Below are positions 45,524-55,449 of a DNA stretch of 64,000 nt, in pieces. Under the pieces are notes generated by a model. It was given only the letters and a program-made list of their open reading frames with translations. It was not told where the DNA came from and ran no database searches. How positions within the stretch are numbered: position 1 is the first letter of the stretch; each line of letters opens with the position of its first letter. The translations under genes were made by a program, and so were the position numbers. Origin of the DNA: PALSA-1353 sp036267155 (GTDB lineage Bacteria > Planctomycetota > Phycisphaerae > Tepidisphaerales > Tepidisphaeraceae); assembly GCA_036267155.1 (NCBI GenBank), contig DATAWP010000022.1, positions 1 through 64,000 on the forward strand. The letters run 5' to 3'.

Positions 45524-47770
45524 TTACGCCGGCCGGCCATCGCCGTTCTGGTACTCGTAGTACGTGCGGATGTTGCGGCCGTAGTATCCGCCGCCCTGGG
45601 CACGCACGGCGTTGAGCACTACGCCAAGGTGTTCGGCTTTGACCTGCCGCAGCGTGTCGCGCATGCGGGACAGGACGCCACGGGTGTTGGTGCGGGCGCG
45701 AACGATGGTGACCACGCCGTCCACGCGCGGGGCCAAGCCCACCGTTTCGGATACGAACAGGAGCGGGCCGCTGTCGAAGATCACATGATCGAATTCCTCG
45801 AGGCACCGCTCGATGAAATCGATCAGCAACTGGCTTTCGACAAGTTCCGTCGCATTAGTCGGCTTGGGGCCGCTGGGAAGAATGAACAGGTTCGGCACTT
45901 GCGTTTCCTGCACGGAATGCTCGAACAGCTGTAAGTTGTTCAGCACGTCGGAGAAGCCCTGTTCGTTGCTGAGGTTGAATACGCGATGCAGTTCCGGCCT
46001 GCGGAAGTTGGCGTCCACCAGCAGGATTCGCCGGCCATTGAGCGCCAGACCCGCGGCGAGATTGCAGGCGATGGTTGTTTTGCCGTCGCCGGGCGAGGGG
46101 CTGGTGATCAGGATGCTGCGCGTCGTATCCAGGGACGAACTGTGCTGCAAGCGCGTGCGCACCTGGCGAAGCTGTTCGGCCATCATCGAGTGCGGCGCTT
46201 CGAAGATCACCACCGGCAATCGGGCGCCGGCGGATTGCGGATCGTCGTCCTCGTGCGGCACCATGCCGAGCAAGTTCATGTTGCCTACCCGGCTGATGTC
46301 GCGCGGCGAGCGAATCGACGTATCGAGATATTCACGCAGGAAGGCGATACCCAGCGCCAGCATCAGGCCCAGCACAATCGCCAGCGGCATCACCACCGTC
46401 AGTTTCGGGAAGCTTGGATATTCGGGAAGTTCAGGCTGGGCTGCCCACTCGACGCCTGAAAAATCATGCCCCACATCGTACGCGGCGATTTGGTCCAATT
46501 GGTCGTTGAGCGATTTCATCTTCACTTCGATCGCCGCCTGCTCCGATTGCTTTTCCAGAAGCTGCTCCATCCAGGTGGTCAATTGGGCCATCTGGCCGTT
46601 GATCACCTTGATGTTGGTCTGGATCATTGCGATCTCGCCCTTGTCGGTCTGGATTCTCTGCCGCATATCGTCAAGCACCTGGCTCTTGTAGCGTTCGCGA
46701 GCCTGGTTCTCCGCTTTCTCCAGCTTCTGCTGGATCAGCGCAGTATTTTTCTCAAGCGCAAGCAGTTGCGGACTGTCGGGACCCAGGTTGCCGTTGAGGG
46801 CCTCCGCCTCGCTGAATTCATAATTGCTGAGCAATTGACGGTCGGTCATCACTTCCTGGTCTTTGTATATATCATCCGCCACCTGCGGTGGATCCTGTCC
46901 GTTGTTGATCTGCTGGATCAAACCCCCGTATTCCCCTTCCAGTCCCTGCTCCTCCAATTGGAGGGTCTGAACATTTTCAATCAGCTTCCCCAACTCGATG
47001 TCCTTGGCGTCGATCTTGTTCATCGTTCCGGTCACGCCTTCGGCGTTTAACTCCGCCTGAATGTCGGAGATATCGCCGTTGACAAGCTTGAGCTTGCCCT
47101 CCGCAGCGATCTCCTGCTGCTCAACGCCTTCGTGCCGTTTGAATTGGATATCCTGATTCTTTTCCTGCTGGTCTTTGATGTATTGATCGACGACGGACTG
47201 CACAATGATCTGGGCCGAATGGGGATCGTTATCGGTCATGGTCACTTCGATCAGCTTCGAATCGGGCGCGAAGTTGACGTCCAGGTGGTTCAGCAAGTCC
47301 TCCTTGCGATCCTGGGGCGTGGAAAACCGGTTGTACCATGGCGTCTGCCGCACCTCGCTGTTGGCGTTCTCCAAAACCTCGGTCATCAGATGCTTGTTCT
47401 TCAACAACGTGGCGTGCAGCCGGACTTCCAGCGGAAGGCTTTGGGCATCCACCACGTGCAGGGCGGTGCCCTCTTCGTTCATGTCAGTTGCGTTCACCAC
47501 CACTTCGCCATCGGCGGTGTAGCTTGGATGATATTTGTTAAGCCAAAAATACATTAAGTAGCCGCCGATGCTGCTGAGGACCAACATGAGCAGAATCAGC
47601 CAGAAGTTGGAGCGAATGACGCGCCAAACGTCCGCTCCGGTCATGCCAGAGGAGGCCACCGCCGCCCCCGGTGCGATCAGCCCGGAGTGCGGAATTGGCA
47701 CGGACATCGGCAAAGAACCCGTGGGCGGGCGCGGCAGTCGCAATGCCGCCGCTTGCGGTAAGGTAGTCAT
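45524..47770 (-). CDS. Wzc-like polysaccharide co-polymerase with tyrosine autokinase domain
   Basis: A 748-residue inner-membrane protein that governs polysaccharide chain length and export. The N-terminal Wzz domain has a membrane span near residues 52-75 (FWLILLMLVLSSIGGYLMYF). Coiled-coil regions (about 200-430) precede a second span near 455-475. The C-terminal CpsD/BY-kinase domain has Walker A SPSPGDGKTT near 558, Walker A' ILLVDANFRRPELHRV near 590 and Walker B VIFDSGPLLFVSE near 662. A Tyr cluster (YYGRNIRTYYEYQNG) ends the protein and is the expected autophosphorylation site. Last gene before a strong terminator. Confidence 0.93.
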   Translation of the reverse strand: MTTLPQAAALRLPRPPTGSLPMSVPIPHSGLIAPGAAVASSGMTGADVWRVIRSNFWLILLMLVLSSIGGYLMYFWLNKYHPSYTADGEVVVNATDMNEEGTALHVVDAQSLPLEVRLHATLLKNKHLMTEVLENANSEVRQTPWYNRFSTPQDRKEDLLNHLDVNFAPDSKLIEVTMTDNDPHSAQIIVQSVVDQYIKDQQEKNQDIQFKRHEGVEQQEIAAEGKLKLVNGDISDIQAELNAEGVTGTMNKIDAKDIELGKLIENVQTLQLEEQGLEGEYGGLIQQINNGQDPPQVADDIYKDQEVMTDRQLLSNYEFSEAEALNGNLGPDSPQLLALEKNTALIQQKLEKAENQARERYKSQVLDDMRQRIQTDKGEIAMIQTNIKVINGQMAQLTTWMEQLLEKQSEQAAIEVKMKSLNDQLDQIAAYDVGHDFSGVEWAAQPELPEYPSFPKLTVVMPLAIVLGLMLALGIAFLREYLDTSIRSPRDISRVGNMNLLGMVPHEDDDPQSAGARLPVVIFEAPHSMMAEQLRQVRTRLQHSSSLDTTRSILITSPSPGDGKTTIACNLAAGLALNGRRILLVDANFRRPELHRVFNLSNEQGFSDVLNNLQLFEHSVQETQVPNLFILPSGPKPTNATELVESQLLIDFIERCLEEFDHVIFDSGPLLFVSETVGLAPRVDGVVTIVRARTNTRGVLSRMRDTLRQVKAEHLGVVLNAVRAQGGGYYGRNIRTYYEYQNGDGRPA

Positions 47771-47951
47771 GACGATACTTCTCCTGCGGAAACACGCGCC
47801 CCGGTTAGACTCCGAGGCTACGCATCACTCGCTCTCCACAAAAAAATTAATCGGGAGGGTGACCCCAACCAATCTCCAACGGCTAATGTTCGCATCTTGC
47901 ATCACAGCATTCAACCTATTTTTTCGCGACCGGAAGAATTAACGTAATCAC

Positions 47952-50900
47952 TTATGGGACCTGAGCTTGCTGCTTCCCTTGCCTTATTTCCTCTGATCGG
48001 TCAATCAAATCCTGAAGCTTAGAACGAACTGTTGCGTCCTGGGCGTCGGGATTCTGCTTCTTGATCAATTGCAGTCCGAGTTTCGCCTGCGTTTCCGCCT
48101 GGACCGGATCGGGAATCGGCATTCGCAGATATCCCTCGCCGAGGTGAAGATATTCGTCCGGGAACGGCGCAAACTGCGTCATCGCCGTATTCAGGAGTTG
48201 TACGCCGTCTATCGGCGATCCGTTCAAAATCGTCAGCCATCCCTGCGTATCCAAGAGGCGAGGCTCCGTTCGACCCAACTGAGACATCTCATTGACCGCG
48301 CGATTGGCATATTCCAGACCCTCTTTGGCACGCGGCGGTGAATAATCGTCGGCAAGCAAACACGCAAGATTGTTCATCGCCTCCAGGTTGTTCGGGTCCA
48401 GTTTCAGCCACTGCTGATATGCGTCATACGCCCTGTCCACCAACGGCTTGGGCTGGGCCATCTGATACAGAATCGCCGCGCTGGTCAGCGTGTTAATCTG
48501 GTCGCGGCGGCTGAGCTTGTCGAAATGGGCCATGATGTCGTCGATTGTCGCCAGCGCGGAAGCGCTGTCTCCGTTGCCTTGATACAGATGTGCCAACGTG
48601 AGCTTGGCGGACAAATGGTCCTTGCTCGCCTCCTTGATCGCGTTGATCGCCTCGTCGGCGCCGAACGCTTTGCCGATGGCCTGCGCGATCTGATCGATCT
48701 CCTCTGGATCGTCCTCGGTCACCGCAGCCATGAGGGCGCGCTTCAGATCCGGCAGGGCCTTCGGGCTATTCAGTTGCTTTTCCGCCATCCCCAGATCCCA
48801 CAGCGCCCACGACGTCTTTTTCCATTTATCCTTCAGTGCCGCATAGTGATCGACCAGACCCTGATAATCCTGTCTGTCCCCCAGAATTTGCATGTTGGTC
48901 CGCACTACGTTCAGGTCGTCCGGCGCAAGTCGCAGCGCGGTTTCGCTCTTGGACAGGGCCAGGTCGTTGTTGTGTCCGCGGTTGTAGATCACCGCCTCGG
49001 CCTCAAAAATGGATGCATCCTTATCGAAGGGAGGCGTTCCCTCGACTTCCACCAGCAATCGCAGCGCTTCATCGACCCGCGGATGCGGATTGTTGACGTA
49101 GAGATCGACCAATCTGAGCCGGACATCCTTGTTCATTGGACTCGCCCGCAGCGCCGTTTCCAACTCGCTGACGGCGTCGTCGGGCTGATGCAGCATGAGA
49201 TGGGCTTGCGACATGTTCATCAGCACATCCACGTTGTTGGGGCTGGACTGCCGCAATATTTCCAGGTCCTGCAGCGCGCCGGCGGGGTCCGGCGGCTGCG
49301 TCCGCAGCCGCGACCTTCCACGGGCATACAACACCGTCATATCCTTCGGATTTTCCGCCAACGCCTCAGTCGCCTCTTCCACCGCTTTCTGATATTTCCC
49401 GCGCTCGAACAGCGACACCGTCCAGACCTGCCTGAGCAATTCGGAATCCGGTGGGTTCGTCGCCAAGTCAGCTTTCAGTTCCGCGTCGGCCTCATCGGTT
49501 TTTCCAGATATAAGCAGGACCTCAATGATCTTCTCCCGCACCGCAGGTTTGTTCGAGTTCACCGCTCGCAGCAATTGCAGGGAATCGTCGTATTTGTGAT
49601 GCAGCGCCAGCATGCTCGCCATGCGGATTTGCAGGTCCACCGCATAGCCGGAGTGCGCCAGCGCCGTATGCAGCGCATCTTCCGCCTTGTCGTGATTGCC
49701 CGTCATCTCGTAATAATTTGACAGGCTGACATAGGGGTCCGGCCGCTTTTTCCATGCATCGCGTGAAGCCCACTGCTGGAGCGTTTTCAGCCCATCGACG
49801 GGATGCTGCGCCTCCAATTGTGCTTGGGCCATCGCCGCATAAAGCTCAGATTCGTCGGGCCATCTCAACAGCGGCTTCTTGAGGACATCCACCGCTTCCT
49901 GCGCCTGCTTGAGCGCATCGCTGTGCTGCTGATTCTTGTCCAGGATCGCCGCATAACGCAATAAAACCTGTGCCAATGCCGCGTAAAGTTGCGGCTGATC
50001 AGGCCGTGCGTTCAACTCCGCCTCGATTTCCGTCACCGCTTCGGATGGCTGGCCATAGTTCAACTCGTGCGTCAGCTTCAACTCCCGAAGTGTCTGATTC
50101 CCCGGCATCCGATCCATTCCCTGCTTAATCGTGCTCAGCGCATCGTCCGGTCTGTGCAGGGCGTAATAACACTGCGCCAGACCTACGTACGCCTCAACCA
50201 CGTTGGACTGCTTTTGCAGGCACTGCAAATATTGCGGGATCGCCTGGTCGAATTGCCCCTCTTTCTGAAGCACGTCCCCCATCGCAAGCCAGGATCGCGA
50301 AAACTCCGGCTTGTCCTGAACCAACTCGCGGGCGATCCGCTCGGCGCCGGCGTTGTCACCCTGCGCTTCGGCAAGCGAAAGCTGGAACATCGCGCCCCCC
50401 GCCTGGTCGGCATCCGCTTTGGCCAGCTTCGGAATGCACGCCCCCGCTTCCGCATAGCGCTTGGTCCGTATGTACAGATCGAACAGCAGTTCCTGAATAT
50501 GCGGCGAATCCGGCGATAATTGCTCCGCCGCCTTCAGATGAAGTTCTTCGGCTTCGGAATCGCCCCGGCCCGAGGCCATCGCGGCCTGCATCAATTCGCC
50601 TTGAACTTTATCCGGATTCCCCTTGGCCAATTCCTCCTGCAGATCCTCCAAAACCTTGGGGCTTTCGCCCTTCAGGGCCGGGATCAGCAGCTGCAGTTGT
50701 GGCTGGCCCGGATTCGCCGCCAGGCCTCGGTTTGCCGCATCCACGGCCTGATCCTTCTTACCTTCCGAGTACAGCACCCTGGCCAGCAGAATGAAGTCGG
50801 TCACATCCTTGGGATCTTTGGCGACCGTCGCGTTCAACAGCCGCGCCGCCTCACCGAAATCCTTGATCTGCACCGCGACCCGCGCCTTCTTCGAGGTCAT

Positions 50901-52616
50901 CTCCGGTGTGTCCTCGTCCATCTTGACGTAACGCCGTTTGATCTCATCCTTGTTTTTGTCGGGATCCGCCAGTAGATATTGGATGTGATAAAGATTCAGG
51001 GCGGGATCTCCCGGGTCGAGCTTTTCCAATTCATCCAGTTGCGCCTGCACCTGGTCGGGTTGCTCGGTCAGCAGCAACTCCACCAACATCTTCTTGACCT
51101 GGATCACCATCTCTTTGTTCACGGCGGTGCCGGCTTGCTGAAATTGCTGTGCCAGATTCTTCAAAACCCCCAGGGCGTCGGCTCGCTGATTGGTCTGCTC
51201 GTACCCCTGGGCCAGCAGCAGTTGCAGGTAATAATCCTTCGCGGCGGACGCATCGGACGTCATGAGCTTGCTCAGCATCTGCACTTCCTGCATTGCTTCG
51301 GCCGGCGAGGACATCAGGCGAAATCGCGCCTCGATCTCCTTGAGCGGTAAAATCGACCTGTAGGATGCGACCTGATCCAGTTTGCTCATCGCCTGCTGAA
51401 TTTCATCGTGCAATGCCGTCTTCTCGGGCGAATCGTGCATCGGCGCGTAGTTCATCACCTGAAGATTCACGAGCGTCAGCATCAGCCGGAACCTCATGCC
51501 GTACAGCGCCACGTGGGTTGGGTCATCCTGCAGCGAAGCCAGCCCCATCTTCAACAACCGCACCGCCTGGGTGCGAGTCGCCGGGTCCCGGCCCAGCAGG
51601 TCGCCCAGGTCCAGCCGAACCTCTGGCGAATCCTGGGGCATCTTCCGGTAAATGGCGATCGCTCCCGCCCGGTCTCCGTGCCGCAGCGCCAAGTTCGCGG
51701 CGAACTCGTTGATCTCCATGTATTGCGGGTCGATTTCCTTCACCAGCGCCCGTGCCCGCGATATCTCGGCCACGGCGCGATCGTTGTCCTGCTTCGCCAC
51801 GTCCGGCGAGGACTGGTTGACCGACGCCAACATCATCAGAACCTCCGCAAAGCGATAGTGCATCGCCGCGTTGTGATCCTGCGATCCACCGTCTTTGCCG
51901 GTCAATACCGATTCAAACGTCGCGGTCGCGGCGTCGTATAAATCCGTCACATCCTTGCGCCGGAGTTGCGAAGGATTGTCCCCCGCCAAACGCGCCCCTT
52001 CCTTGACCTTCGCCGTCGCGATCACCCACGGCAAATCCGAATCGGCCGGATGTTTTTTCCACTGCGCGTTTAAATCCTTGATCGCGTTGTCTACATTCTT
52101 CTGATCGATATTCAGATTGCTGACCCATTCCTGGATCACCAACCGATCCGGCAATGACGCCAGGTTTTCGTCATCGGGCGACAGCGCCTGCGCGCGATTG
52201 GTGTAATCGATCGCATGCTGATAGAGCGTTGTATCCGGGCTCCCCGACGCGGCCTGTGTGTATAGCTTGCTCAGCGCCATCAGCGCCGGCAGGAATTTCG
52301 GATCGATCTCCAGGGCACGCTGGTACGCCGCCACCTCCTGCGCCTGGGCCGTCGGGTCCGTCTGCTCCGTCTGCGCCAGCGCCTGCCCCAGCATCACCTG
52401 CAACTTGGGGTCCTTGGGACCCAGACTCGCCGCCTTGGCGAAATCGTCGATCGCGTTGGCCCAATTGTGGTCCTTGATCGCCTGCTGGCCCAATGCCACA
52501 TAATGGTCGGGATACTCGTGGACCCGTAGCTTCCAGATCAAGCCGACTGCAACCGCCGCCGCTATCACAATCAGGAGCAGGATCGTCAAAAACTGGGTGT
52601 TGACTCGTCGAGCCAT
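47952..52616 (-). CDS. Giant tetratricopeptide-repeat protein of the exosortase locus
   Basis: A 1,554-residue protein with one N-terminal membrane span (TQFLTILLLIVIAAAVAVGLIW, residues 8-29, longer part periplasmic) followed by TPR units throughout. Clear repeats: YVALGQQAIKDHNWANAIDD near 40, AAYQRALEIDPKFLPALMAL near 95, AIPQYLQCLQKQSNVVEAYV near 805, and AYQQWLKLDPNNLEAMNNLA near 1410. Large TPR proteins are a known companion of exosortase and EPS loci and probably organise the export complex. It lies between the EpsI-like gene and the Wzc-like gene on one strand (gaps of 138 and 181 bp). Well above the length of the usual PEP-CTERM TPR proteins. Confidence 0.85.
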   Translation of the reverse strand: MARRVNTQFLTILLLIVIAAAVAVGLIWKLRVHEYPDHYVALGQQAIKDHNWANAIDDFAKAASLGPKDPKLQVMLGQALAQTEQTDPTAQAQEVAAYQRALEIDPKFLPALMALSKLYTQAASGSPDTTLYQHAIDYTNRAQALSPDDENLASLPDRLVIQEWVSNLNIDQKNVDNAIKDLNAQWKKHPADSDLPWVIATAKVKEGARLAGDNPSQLRRKDVTDLYDAATATFESVLTGKDGGSQDHNAAMHYRFAEVLMMLASVNQSSPDVAKQDNDRAVAEISRARALVKEIDPQYMEINEFAANLALRHGDRAGAIAIYRKMPQDSPEVRLDLGDLLGRDPATRTQAVRLLKMGLASLQDDPTHVALYGMRFRLMLTLVNLQVMNYAPMHDSPEKTALHDEIQQAMSKLDQVASYRSILPLKEIEARFRLMSSPAEAMQEVQMLSKLMTSDASAAKDYYLQLLLAQGYEQTNQRADALGVLKNLAQQFQQAGTAVNKEMVIQVKKMLVELLLTEQPDQVQAQLDELEKLDPGDPALNLYHIQYLLADPDKNKDEIKRRYVKMDEDTPEMTSKKARVAVQIKDFGEAARLLNATVAKDPKDVTDFILLARVLYSEGKKDQAVDAANRGLAANPGQPQLQLLIPALKGESPKVLEDLQEELAKGNPDKVQGELMQAAMASGRGDSEAEELHLKAAEQLSPDSPHIQELLFDLYIRTKRYAEAGACIPKLAKADADQAGGAMFQLSLAEAQGDNAGAERIARELVQDKPEFSRSWLAMGDVLQKEGQFDQAIPQYLQCLQKQSNVVEAYVGLAQCYYALHRPDDALSTIKQGMDRMPGNQTLRELKLTHELNYGQPSEAVTEIEAELNARPDQPQLYAALAQVLLRYAAILDKNQQHSDALKQAQEAVDVLKKPLLRWPDESELYAAMAQAQLEAQHPVDGLKTLQQWASRDAWKKRPDPYVSLSNYYEMTGNHDKAEDALHTALAHSGYAVDLQIRMASMLALHHKYDDSLQLLRAVNSNKPAVREKIIEVLLISGKTDEADAELKADLATNPPDSELLRQVWTVSLFERGKYQKAVEEATEALAENPKDMTVLYARGRSRLRTQPPDPAGALQDLEILRQSSPNNVDVLMNMSQAHLMLHQPDDAVSELETALRASPMNKDVRLRLVDLYVNNPHPRVDEALRLLVEVEGTPPFDKDASIFEAEAVIYNRGHNNDLALSKSETALRLAPDDLNVVRTNMQILGDRQDYQGLVDHYAALKDKWKKTSWALWDLGMAEKQLNSPKALPDLKRALMAAVTEDDPEEIDQIAQAIGKAFGADEAINAIKEASKDHLSAKLTLAHLYQGNGDSASALATIDDIMAHFDKLSRRDQINTLTSAAILYQMAQPKPLVDRAYDAYQQWLKLDPNNLEAMNNLACLLADDYSPPRAKEGLEYANRAVNEMSQLGRTEPRLLDTQGWLTILNGSPIDGVQLLNTAMTQFAPFPDEYLHLGEGYLRMPIPDPVQAETQAKLGLQLIKKQNPDAQDATVRSKLQDLIDRSEEIRQGKQQAQVP

Positions 52617-52754
52617 ATCTATGCCTTCATCCGCCGCTTATGATCGCGGCCCGAATCGGCCGCTTGAAACGAAATGGGTTAACTCCTATTACGCCGCATA
52701 TCGGCCCAAAGTTGCAACATTTCGACACTGCCGCCTGTTTCGCCCGCACTGATC

Positions 52755-53750
52755 TCAAGAATGCGATTGCCGCTTCAGCTTATTCCAGTCCGGAAAACAT
52801 GTTTCGATCTGTGGGCGGGCCACGGTCAGGAACTCGGTCATCGCCGTGCTGGCGACGTCGGTATCCTCACCCAGGGTCATCAACTCGATTTTCGCATAAT
52901 AGCCGTAGCGTTCCGTCAGGTCTTCCAGCGTTTGCCGCACGCCCAGCGGGTCGCTCTCGTAATGACCATTCGTGTGAAACACGTAAGCCACGCACTTGGA
53001 AACTCGGTTGCTCCCCGTCGAGTCCTGAAAGCTGATAAACCGCACCGACAGCGGATAGTACTGGCCCGCCGCGTTGGGGCCGAGCTTCCACGTCGGCACC
53101 GTATAGCTCGACGGTTCATAGCCATCCGCGATGTAGCACCGATCCGGAATATGCGCCACTGTGTCCACCAGGCCCGTGTAGTACGTCAATCCCAGATGGA
53201 TCACGTCGCCTGAATGCCCCCTCATCTCCACCGCCGTCAGGATGTCTTTCCGTTCGTTGGGGGTTTTGCCCTTCAAAGCATCGGTGATCATCTGCACCTG
53301 CTGACCGAACGACGCCAGATTGAACTTTCCCCTTGCCGCATCGGCCGCGAGATCCCTTGCCGCGTCCAGATCGGAAGGCTGTGTCGTTGCACCGGTTTTT
53401 ACGGAGTCGGCCGCCAGGTATGCCATGAAATCAGCGCCCGCGCGATCGACCTGAATGTAATCCCGATAGAGGTACTTTTCCGTGCCGAGGATATCCTCCG
53501 TCTCCTTGTCCAGCTTGTCGTCCTGCGAAACCTGCAGCCAATGCCCCATCAGCGCCGGGATTTCGCGGAACTCCCTTGGCTGGGGGACTGCATCCTTCTT
53601 GAAATGCAATTTGAGATTCCACACAAAGCCGTTGAACACCACCGCCGACAGCAGCAGAATCGCCGATACGACCACGAACGCCGGCTGGGCAAATCCACGC
53701 GAGGGTTGTTGTTTGAGCGCGTGCTGGTTCATATCGGCTCCCGGGTTCAT
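52755..53750 (-). CDS. EpsI-like exosortase-associated protein
   Basis: A 331-residue protein with one N-terminal span (FVVVSAILLLSAVVFNGFVW near 22-41). The rest resembles EpsI/DUF3485 proteins that accompany exosortases: FREIPALMGHWLQV near 60, GTEKYLYRDYI near 88, the conserved Cys in VAHIPDRCYIADGYEPSS near 200, and QDSTGSNRVSKCVAYVFHTN near 245. The start at 53750 overlaps the exosortase stop as ATGA, showing coupling. It lacks the conserved metal-like centre of some relatives; the role is in polysaccharide or sorting processes, not yet defined. Confidence 0.8.
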   Translation of the reverse strand: MNPGADMNQHALKQQPSRGFAQPAFVVVSAILLLSAVVFNGFVWNLKLHFKKDAVPQPREFREIPALMGHWLQVSQDDKLDKETEDILGTEKYLYRDYIQVDRAGADFMAYLAADSVKTGATTQPSDLDAARDLAADAARGKFNLASFGQQVQMITDALKGKTPNERKDILTAVEMRGHSGDVIHLGLTYYTGLVDTVAHIPDRCYIADGYEPSSYTVPTWKLGPNAAGQYYPLSVRFISFQDSTGSNRVSKCVAYVFHTNGHYESDPLGVRQTLEDLTERYGYYAKIELMTLGEDTDVASTAMTEFLTVARPQIETCFPDWNKLKRQSHS

Positions 53751-55273
53751 TGTGGCTCCCGCGGTGAATTCGAATCTCCATTGCCGCTGCCGCGCTTGGG
53801 ATAGGCTGGCGGCCGAGGCGCCGGTCGAGCGGTCTGCGGCGGCGGCACGAACGATTTCGCGCCGCCCCCGGTCAGTGGCCGGCGCGGCACCGCCGCCGGC
53901 TTTGCTGCGGGAGGTACCGGCCTTACCGCGGGCGCGGTGGGCGGGGGCGCCGATGCCGCCGGCTTGGCCGGCGCAGGCTTCTGGGGCGCGCTTTCGACCC
54001 TCGTCGCCGCCAAGCTCCGCGGCGCTGCGTGCGGCGGCAAAACCGCCGGCGATACCGCCGTCGCACGGGTAATGACCTTCGGCGCCATCGCCACCACACG
54101 CCGATCGATCTGTTCCACGAATATCTGATCTAAAACCCAACCGACCAGCAATATCAGCAAAAATGCCGGAATCAGCATGATCAAACCCACAAACTGGTGC
54201 GCAAAATTCTCGGACAATGAGTGGCTCACGTACCGATCCAAAAGCCCCTGCCCCGACACTCTCATCACGTTGCAAAAAATCGCGATCGGAATGGCGAACA
54301 ACACCACGATGATTTTTTGCCACAGCGGCCGGCTCGACAGGAACGCCACCGCAGCCGCCACCGATATGAATGTCATCAGCGAACGCATCCCTGCGCACGC
54401 CTCGGCCACGTTGAGCGTTCGCCAGTTGCCGTCCCCGCCGATCATCGAAATCTTTGTCCCCCCTACCGACGCTTCAACCCCCGTAATCTGCAGCGTATAT
54501 ACCGCGACGTTTGCCGCTAACTGCTGCAAAGGCCCGGCCACCTTGCTGTAAACCAGCCCGGGCCATGGAAGGCCGCAAATCAGAAACGCGATCGGAAACC
54601 ACGCGATTTTCATCGCGCTCCACCCCGCTAGCGCGAGTACCACGCCGAAAAGCGTGATCACCATCCCGAAATCCTTCAGGAAATCGTTCTGGCCCGGAAA
54701 GATCGCGTATTGGAAAACCGCGATGCCAAAGACCATGACGAAGCCGCCGAACCATCCGGCGGAATGATGGTCCGCCTGCTGGATATACGGTTCGGCGCCA
54801 CGCCACGAGCTAAGCGCCATCGCTGTCCCCAGAAGCACCGCAACCACTGCCGCGACGGGGATCAATTGCCGTCCTGCCTCTTCCCGCACCAGAACCAGCG
54901 GCAGGAGCAGCGCAATGGTCAGCAACGCCATGACGCGAGTCGAGATCTGACGCCGGGTTGCCGGCAGCGACCAGGTTTTCCCCAGCAGCTTTTCACGGTT
55001 TACGTAAAGATAATAAAGCCCGATGAACGGAATGCAGATGGCGTGGCCCCAGTTCGCCTCGCCGTAAAACGGATTGGTCTTGTCCCACAGCCGCCGAAGA
55101 TTCGGCCAAAACAGTGCTGCGAACAGTGCCGTTATAACCCCGATCTGAATCCACGTCGATCGCTTCAAGCCGAACATGATCGGCGAATCACCGAGCGCGG
55201 TCGGGGCCTCGGCAGGGGCGTCAGCTACCATCACGCCAAGATGGCTCTCCTCGCTAAGATGCGTTTGGCTCAT
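53747..55273 (-). CDS. Exosortase (PEP-CTERM sorting transpeptidase)
   Basis: A 508-residue integral membrane protein with about ten spans. The catalytic triad of exosortases is present: Cys293 in VAEACAGMRSL, Arg338 in FCNVMRVSGQGLL and His359 in SENFAHQFVGL. Exosortases cut PEP-CTERM proteins in the membrane before surface release or linkage. A cytoplasmic or periplasmic tail of about 120 residues after the last span is unusually rich in Pro and Ala (APQKPAPAKPAASAPPPTAP and similar) and is not part of the core family. Start taken at 55273 (MSQTHLSEES); a GTG at 55303 is less likely. The stop overlaps the EpsI-like gene by 4 nt. Confidence 0.92.
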   Translation of the reverse strand: MSQTHLSEESHLGVMVADAPAEAPTALGDSPIMFGLKRSTWIQIGVITALFAALFWPNLRRLWDKTNPFYGEANWGHAICIPFIGLYYLYVNREKLLGKTWSLPATRRQISTRVMALLTIALLLPLVLVREEAGRQLIPVAAVVAVLLGTAMALSSWRGAEPYIQQADHHSAGWFGGFVMVFGIAVFQYAIFPGQNDFLKDFGMVITLFGVVLALAGWSAMKIAWFPIAFLICGLPWPGLVYSKVAGPLQQLAANVAVYTLQITGVEASVGGTKISMIGGDGNWRTLNVAEACAGMRSLMTFISVAAAVAFLSSRPLWQKIIVVLFAIPIAIFCNVMRVSGQGLLDRYVSHSLSENFAHQFVGLIMLIPAFLLILLVGWVLDQIFVEQIDRRVVAMAPKVITRATAVSPAVLPPHAAPRSLAATRVESAPQKPAPAKPAASAPPPTAPAVRPVPPAAKPAAVPRRPLTGGGAKSFVPPPQTARPAPRPPAYPKRGSGNGDSNSPREPQ

Positions 55274-55449
55274 GGGACTAGGCGGCCACGCCGGCCGATG
55301 CAAATCACAACCTGCCGGACTTTTACGGCCGGCTATAACAGTGTGTTCGACCCGCCATCCCCTAAAATCAATGATGGGGCCTCACAACTCTATCAGCACA
55401 ATGCGCTTCGGACTAAAGTGTCGCAAACTACGCCAAAATGCTTCCGTCC

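Noticed and set aside
53751..54398. N-terminal extension of the EpsI-like protein over the exosortase tail
   Set aside because: The extension is the out-of-frame reading of the Pro/Ala-rich exosortase tail. The ATG at 53750 overlaps the exosortase stop in the classical ATGA form.
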